Shown one piece after another: positions 62,274-64,000 of a DNA stretch of 64,000 nt. Below the pieces are notes generated by a model. That model made no database searches. It was given only the letters and a program-made list of their open reading frames with translations, and was not told where the DNA came from. This DNA comes from Flavobacterium sp. SUN052 (GTDB lineage: Bacteria; Bacteroidota; Bacteroidia; Flavobacteriales; Flavobacteriaceae), in assembly GCF_028867935.1 (NCBI RefSeq), contig NZ_JAPQNS010000008.1:248001-312000 (forward strand), read 5' to 3'. The stretch's first letter is position 1; every line of letters begins with the position of its first letter. Position numbers and translations under genes: made by a program.

Positions 62274-62807
62274 ATGGAAGAACTACTTGACTACGTTTTC
62301 CGGGAACTGGAAGCACGGGGAATCGACTATATGTTGTCGGGAAGCGTAGCCATGAATATCTACACGGTACCGCGTTTCACCCGCGATGCAGACATTGTGA
62401 TTGAGTTACGAGAAGAGAACTTTGCAACCTTCAGCGAAATTTTCGCTAACCGGGCCAATTATTTTCATCGCGAAAGTGCTGCTGCTGAAGTACGCCGGAA
62501 AGGAATGTTCAATGTGATTGACTGGGAAAGTGGTCTCAAGATTGACTTTGTTGTAAAAAAGAGCGACCCGTTTAGAGAAATAGAGTTTGCAAGGAGACAA
62601 CGACGAAAAGTTGTGGATGAACTAGAAGGCTGGGTTGTAACAGTTGAAGATTTGATACTAGCGAAATTAATATGGATTCAAGAGGTTCAACCCGCTCAAC
62701 AGTTAACAGATATTCAGGTTCTTCTTCGTGACAATTCAGATATAGACCGTTTGTACATTGAAAACTGGATCAAAAAGCTGAATTTAAAAACATTCGATTT
62801 ACTCTGA
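62274..62807 (+). CDS. Nucleotidyltransferase-fold protein (DUF6036-like)
   Basis: 177 residues, with the substrate loop MLSGSVAMNIY (GS motif) and metal residues in TRDADIVIE (DxD-like), followed by LKIDFVV. The family covers antitoxin/toxin-like and defence-associated nucleotidyltransferases as well as unknown ones. Two bases separate it from the next small gene, which points to a two-gene module. Function unknown. Confidence 0.75.
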   Translation: MEELLDYVFRELEARGIDYMLSGSVAMNIYTVPRFTRDADIVIELREENFATFSEIFANRANYFHRESAAAEVRRKGMFNVIDWESGLKIDFVVKKSDPFREIEFARRQRRKVVDELEGWVVTVEDLILAKLIWIQEVQPAQQLTDIQVLLRDNSDIDRLYIENWIKKLNLKTFDLL

Positions 62808-62809
62808 TT

Positions 62810-63070
62810 ATGAACGACACTCCCGAACACGTATGGCAGCTTTATCTTGACTTTTTCAATAAGAAACCAGATGCTGAGCGCTTCAAAATTGGCTTTGAGA
62901 TGATGAAAACTGGCCGTAAAATGGTCGAGACGGCTCTCCGGCAGCAACACCCGGAGTGGTCGGCAGCGGAGTTGAAAGTAGGGGTTTTCAAACGAATGTA
63001 CCGCCCCGATTTTACACCAGAGCAGTTGGAGATCATTGCCGAGTCTTATTTGAAAACACAAAATCATTGA
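62810..63070 (+). CDS. Small helical protein paired with the nucleotidyltransferase
   Basis: 86 residues, all helical, no signal (GFEMMKTGRKMVETALRQQH, then HPEWSAAELKV-like residues). It directly follows the nucleotidyltransferase gene, as partner proteins in toxin-antitoxin-like or defence pairs do. I do not recognise the family by name. Confidence 0.65.
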   Translation: MNDTPEHVWQLYLDFFNKKPDAERFKIGFEMMKTGRKMVETALRQQHPEWSAAELKVGVFKRMYRPDFTPEQLEIIAESYLKTQNH

Positions 63071-63081
63071 TTAGGAGTCTT

Positions 63082-63192
63082 ATGTCGTCACCTCGTCCGC
63101 AGGGCAGTGTAGCCCGCACGTTTATTATTGGTTTCCTAATCATTTTCGGACTGGCGCTGCTCGTTGGCTGGCTGTCGTCTGTGTTTGCCTAA
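63082..63192 (+). CDS. Tiny single-pass membrane protein
   Basis: ATG 63082 encodes 36 residues: a basic N-terminus (MSSPRPQGSVARTF) and one membrane helix (IIGFLIIFGLALLVGWL). It follows the small helical gene by 11 bases in the same direction. It is a plausible real microprotein, role unknown. Confidence 0.5.
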   Translation: MSSPRPQGSVARTFIIGFLIIFGLALLVGWLSSVFA

Positions 63193-63266
63193 CGTTATAA
63201 GCAGGCAGACATCATTGCCTTTTCATAAATCTCCTATCTTTTTTCTCTCAGCGTAGGGGTAACCGC

Positions 63267-63941
63267 TTGCTCAGTGGTCTTAAAAGCGAAACCACGAAAA
63301 CCGGAAACGGTGTAGCTTTGCAGGGGACTATTCTACAATCGGTGCAGTTGACAGATCAGCAAACTCTCGACGCCATTCGGGAGGGCAATGAGCGAGTGTT
63401 CGAGGCCGTATTCCGCGAACATTACGGTGCCCTGTGTCAGTATGCCTGTAACATTCTGCGCGATCGCGACGATGCCGAAGAAGAGGTGCAGGCACTGTTT
63501 CTGGCTTTCTGGGAACGGCGTGAAACAATTCTGATCAGTACCTCCCTGAAAGCCTATCTGTATCGGTCGGTACACAACCGCTGCCTGAACCGGATCAAAC
63601 ACCTGTCTATTCGCGATGAACACCGGCAACACGTTACCTACGTGGGTGAAGCACCTACGCTCTCGCCAATGGATGCACTGGCTGGGCAGGAGTTGGGCGA
63701 GCGTATCGATGAAGCCATGAAACAACTCCCCGAACAGTGCCGACGGGTATTTTACCTAAGCCGTTTTGAGGAGTTGCGGTACGGCGAAATTGCTGAGCGG
63801 TTGGGTATTTCGGCCAAAACAGTAGAAAACCAGATTGGAAAGGCCCTGCGAATTTTACGCCTAGAACTAGCTGATTTTCTGGGGTTATGGTTAATCGTTT
63901 ACCAAACCTGCAAGGTCTTCGAAACCGTGCAGGTGTTATAA
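63267..63941 (+). CDS. ECF-type sigma factor, Bacteroidetes FecI-like
   Basis: Region 2 (VFREHYGALCQYACNILRDR, LKAYLYRSVHNRCLNRIK) and region 4 (LRYGEIAERLGISAKTVENQ) are clear. No ATG is in a good place: TTG 63267 is used, with GTG 63342 or TTG 63348 as shorter choices just before QLTDQQTLDAI. The last 12 codons are encoded by a palindrome and look like a late addition. A FecR-like anti-sigma gene follows after 10 bases. Confidence 0.9.
   Translation: MLSGLKSETTKTGNGVALQGTILQSVQLTDQQTLDAIREGNERVFEAVFREHYGALCQYACNILRDRDDAEEEVQALFLAFWERRETILISTSLKAYLYRSVHNRCLNRIKHLSIRDEHRQHVTYVGEAPTLSPMDALAGQELGERIDEAMKQLPEQCRRVFYLSRFEELRYGEIAERLGISAKTVENQIGKALRILRLELADFLGLWLIVYQTCKVFETVQVL
63906..63934. repeat. 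Palindrome within the 3' end of the sigma gene
   Basis: ACCTGCAAGGT faces ACCGTGCAGGT with a CTTCGAA loop. This type of element is normally intergenic. Here it supplies the codons for the sigma factor tail. Confidence 0.6.
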
Positions 63942-63951
63942 TAACAAGACA

Positions 63952-64000
63952 ATGTCTGACGAATTGCTCGGCAAATACATAACCGGAGAAGCCACCGCCG
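63952..64000 (+). CDS. Start of a FecR-like anti-sigma factor, cut by window end
   Basis: Only 16 codons are visible (MSDELLGKYITGEATA). The opening matches FecR-type anti-sigma factors, which usually begin with a short helical region of this kind and follow FecI-like sigma genes. The rest lies outside the window. Confidence 0.6.
   Translation, partial: MSDELLGKYITGEATA

Overview
The window looks like chromosome of a Bacteroidetes bacterium of the Cytophagales, most like Spirosoma and relatives. The reasons are the gliding genes gldD and gldF, DUF4199 pairs, many lipoproteins, starts without Shine-Dalgarno sequences, FecR/ECF sigma pairs, and intergenic regions crowded with inverted repeats. 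Base composition is close to balanced by eye, except for an AT-rich patch at about 42.8-44.9 kb. No phage, insertion sequence, CRISPR array or rRNA operon was seen.

Layout. 0-7 kb: a TspO-like membrane protein cut by the window edge, coupled to a membrane-anchored short-chain dehydrogenase; an XRE regulator; a large unrecognised protein with three internal repeats. 7-12 kb: a TPR-CHAT (caspase-like) protein convergent with an ECF sigma factor and its membrane partner. 12-20 kb: a D-apionate-lactonase-like protein coupled to kynureninase, a TetR regulator, QueG, GrpE-DnaJ. 20-25 kb: a reverse-strand run of gcvH, a dihydroorotase-like gene, two DUF4199 genes, gldF and a VanZ-like gene. 25-32 kb: a flavin monooxygenase, gldD, small DUF2442/DUF4160 genes (one with a nonsense codon), an AIM24 protein, gltX, ridA.

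The centrepiece is 32.5-38.1 kb, a compact RNA-repair locus. A WYL regulator is divergent from a Ro60-like TROVE protein. Four tandem noncoding RNA modules follow, then a T4 Rnl1-like RNA ligase and a T4 Pnkp-like 5'-kinase/3'-phosphatase. Each RNA module has 5' and 3' ends that pair. Three of the four carry a circularly permuted tRNA mimic (T-arm, closed acceptor stem, D-arm). They are best explained as bacterial Y RNAs of the YrlA type. I infer that a Ro-Y RNA particle works together with an end-healing and sealing pair on damaged, probably tRNA-like, RNA, under a WYL sensor that may bind a palindrome in the divergent promoter.

38-50 kb: TrmN6-like methyltransferase, glycosyltransferase, acetyltransferases, a zinc peptidase, a beta-propeller protein, the AT-rich dehydrogenase/AraC pair ending in a broken membrane gene, and a maltose phosphorylase/beta-phosphoglucomutase set. 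50-64 kb: thioredoxin, MltG, YbgC and YihY homologues, a glycosyltransferase, a YciO-type protein, envelope proteins, LVIVD lipoproteins, an acyl-CoA carboxylase, a nucleotidyltransferase pair, and an ECF sigma factor with the start of its FecR anti-sigma factor.

A second theme is repeats. At least a dozen intergenic regions hold long imperfect palindromes. Some are GC-rich REP-like elements. Others are built from a short word repeated and then mirrored, with a different word at each locus.
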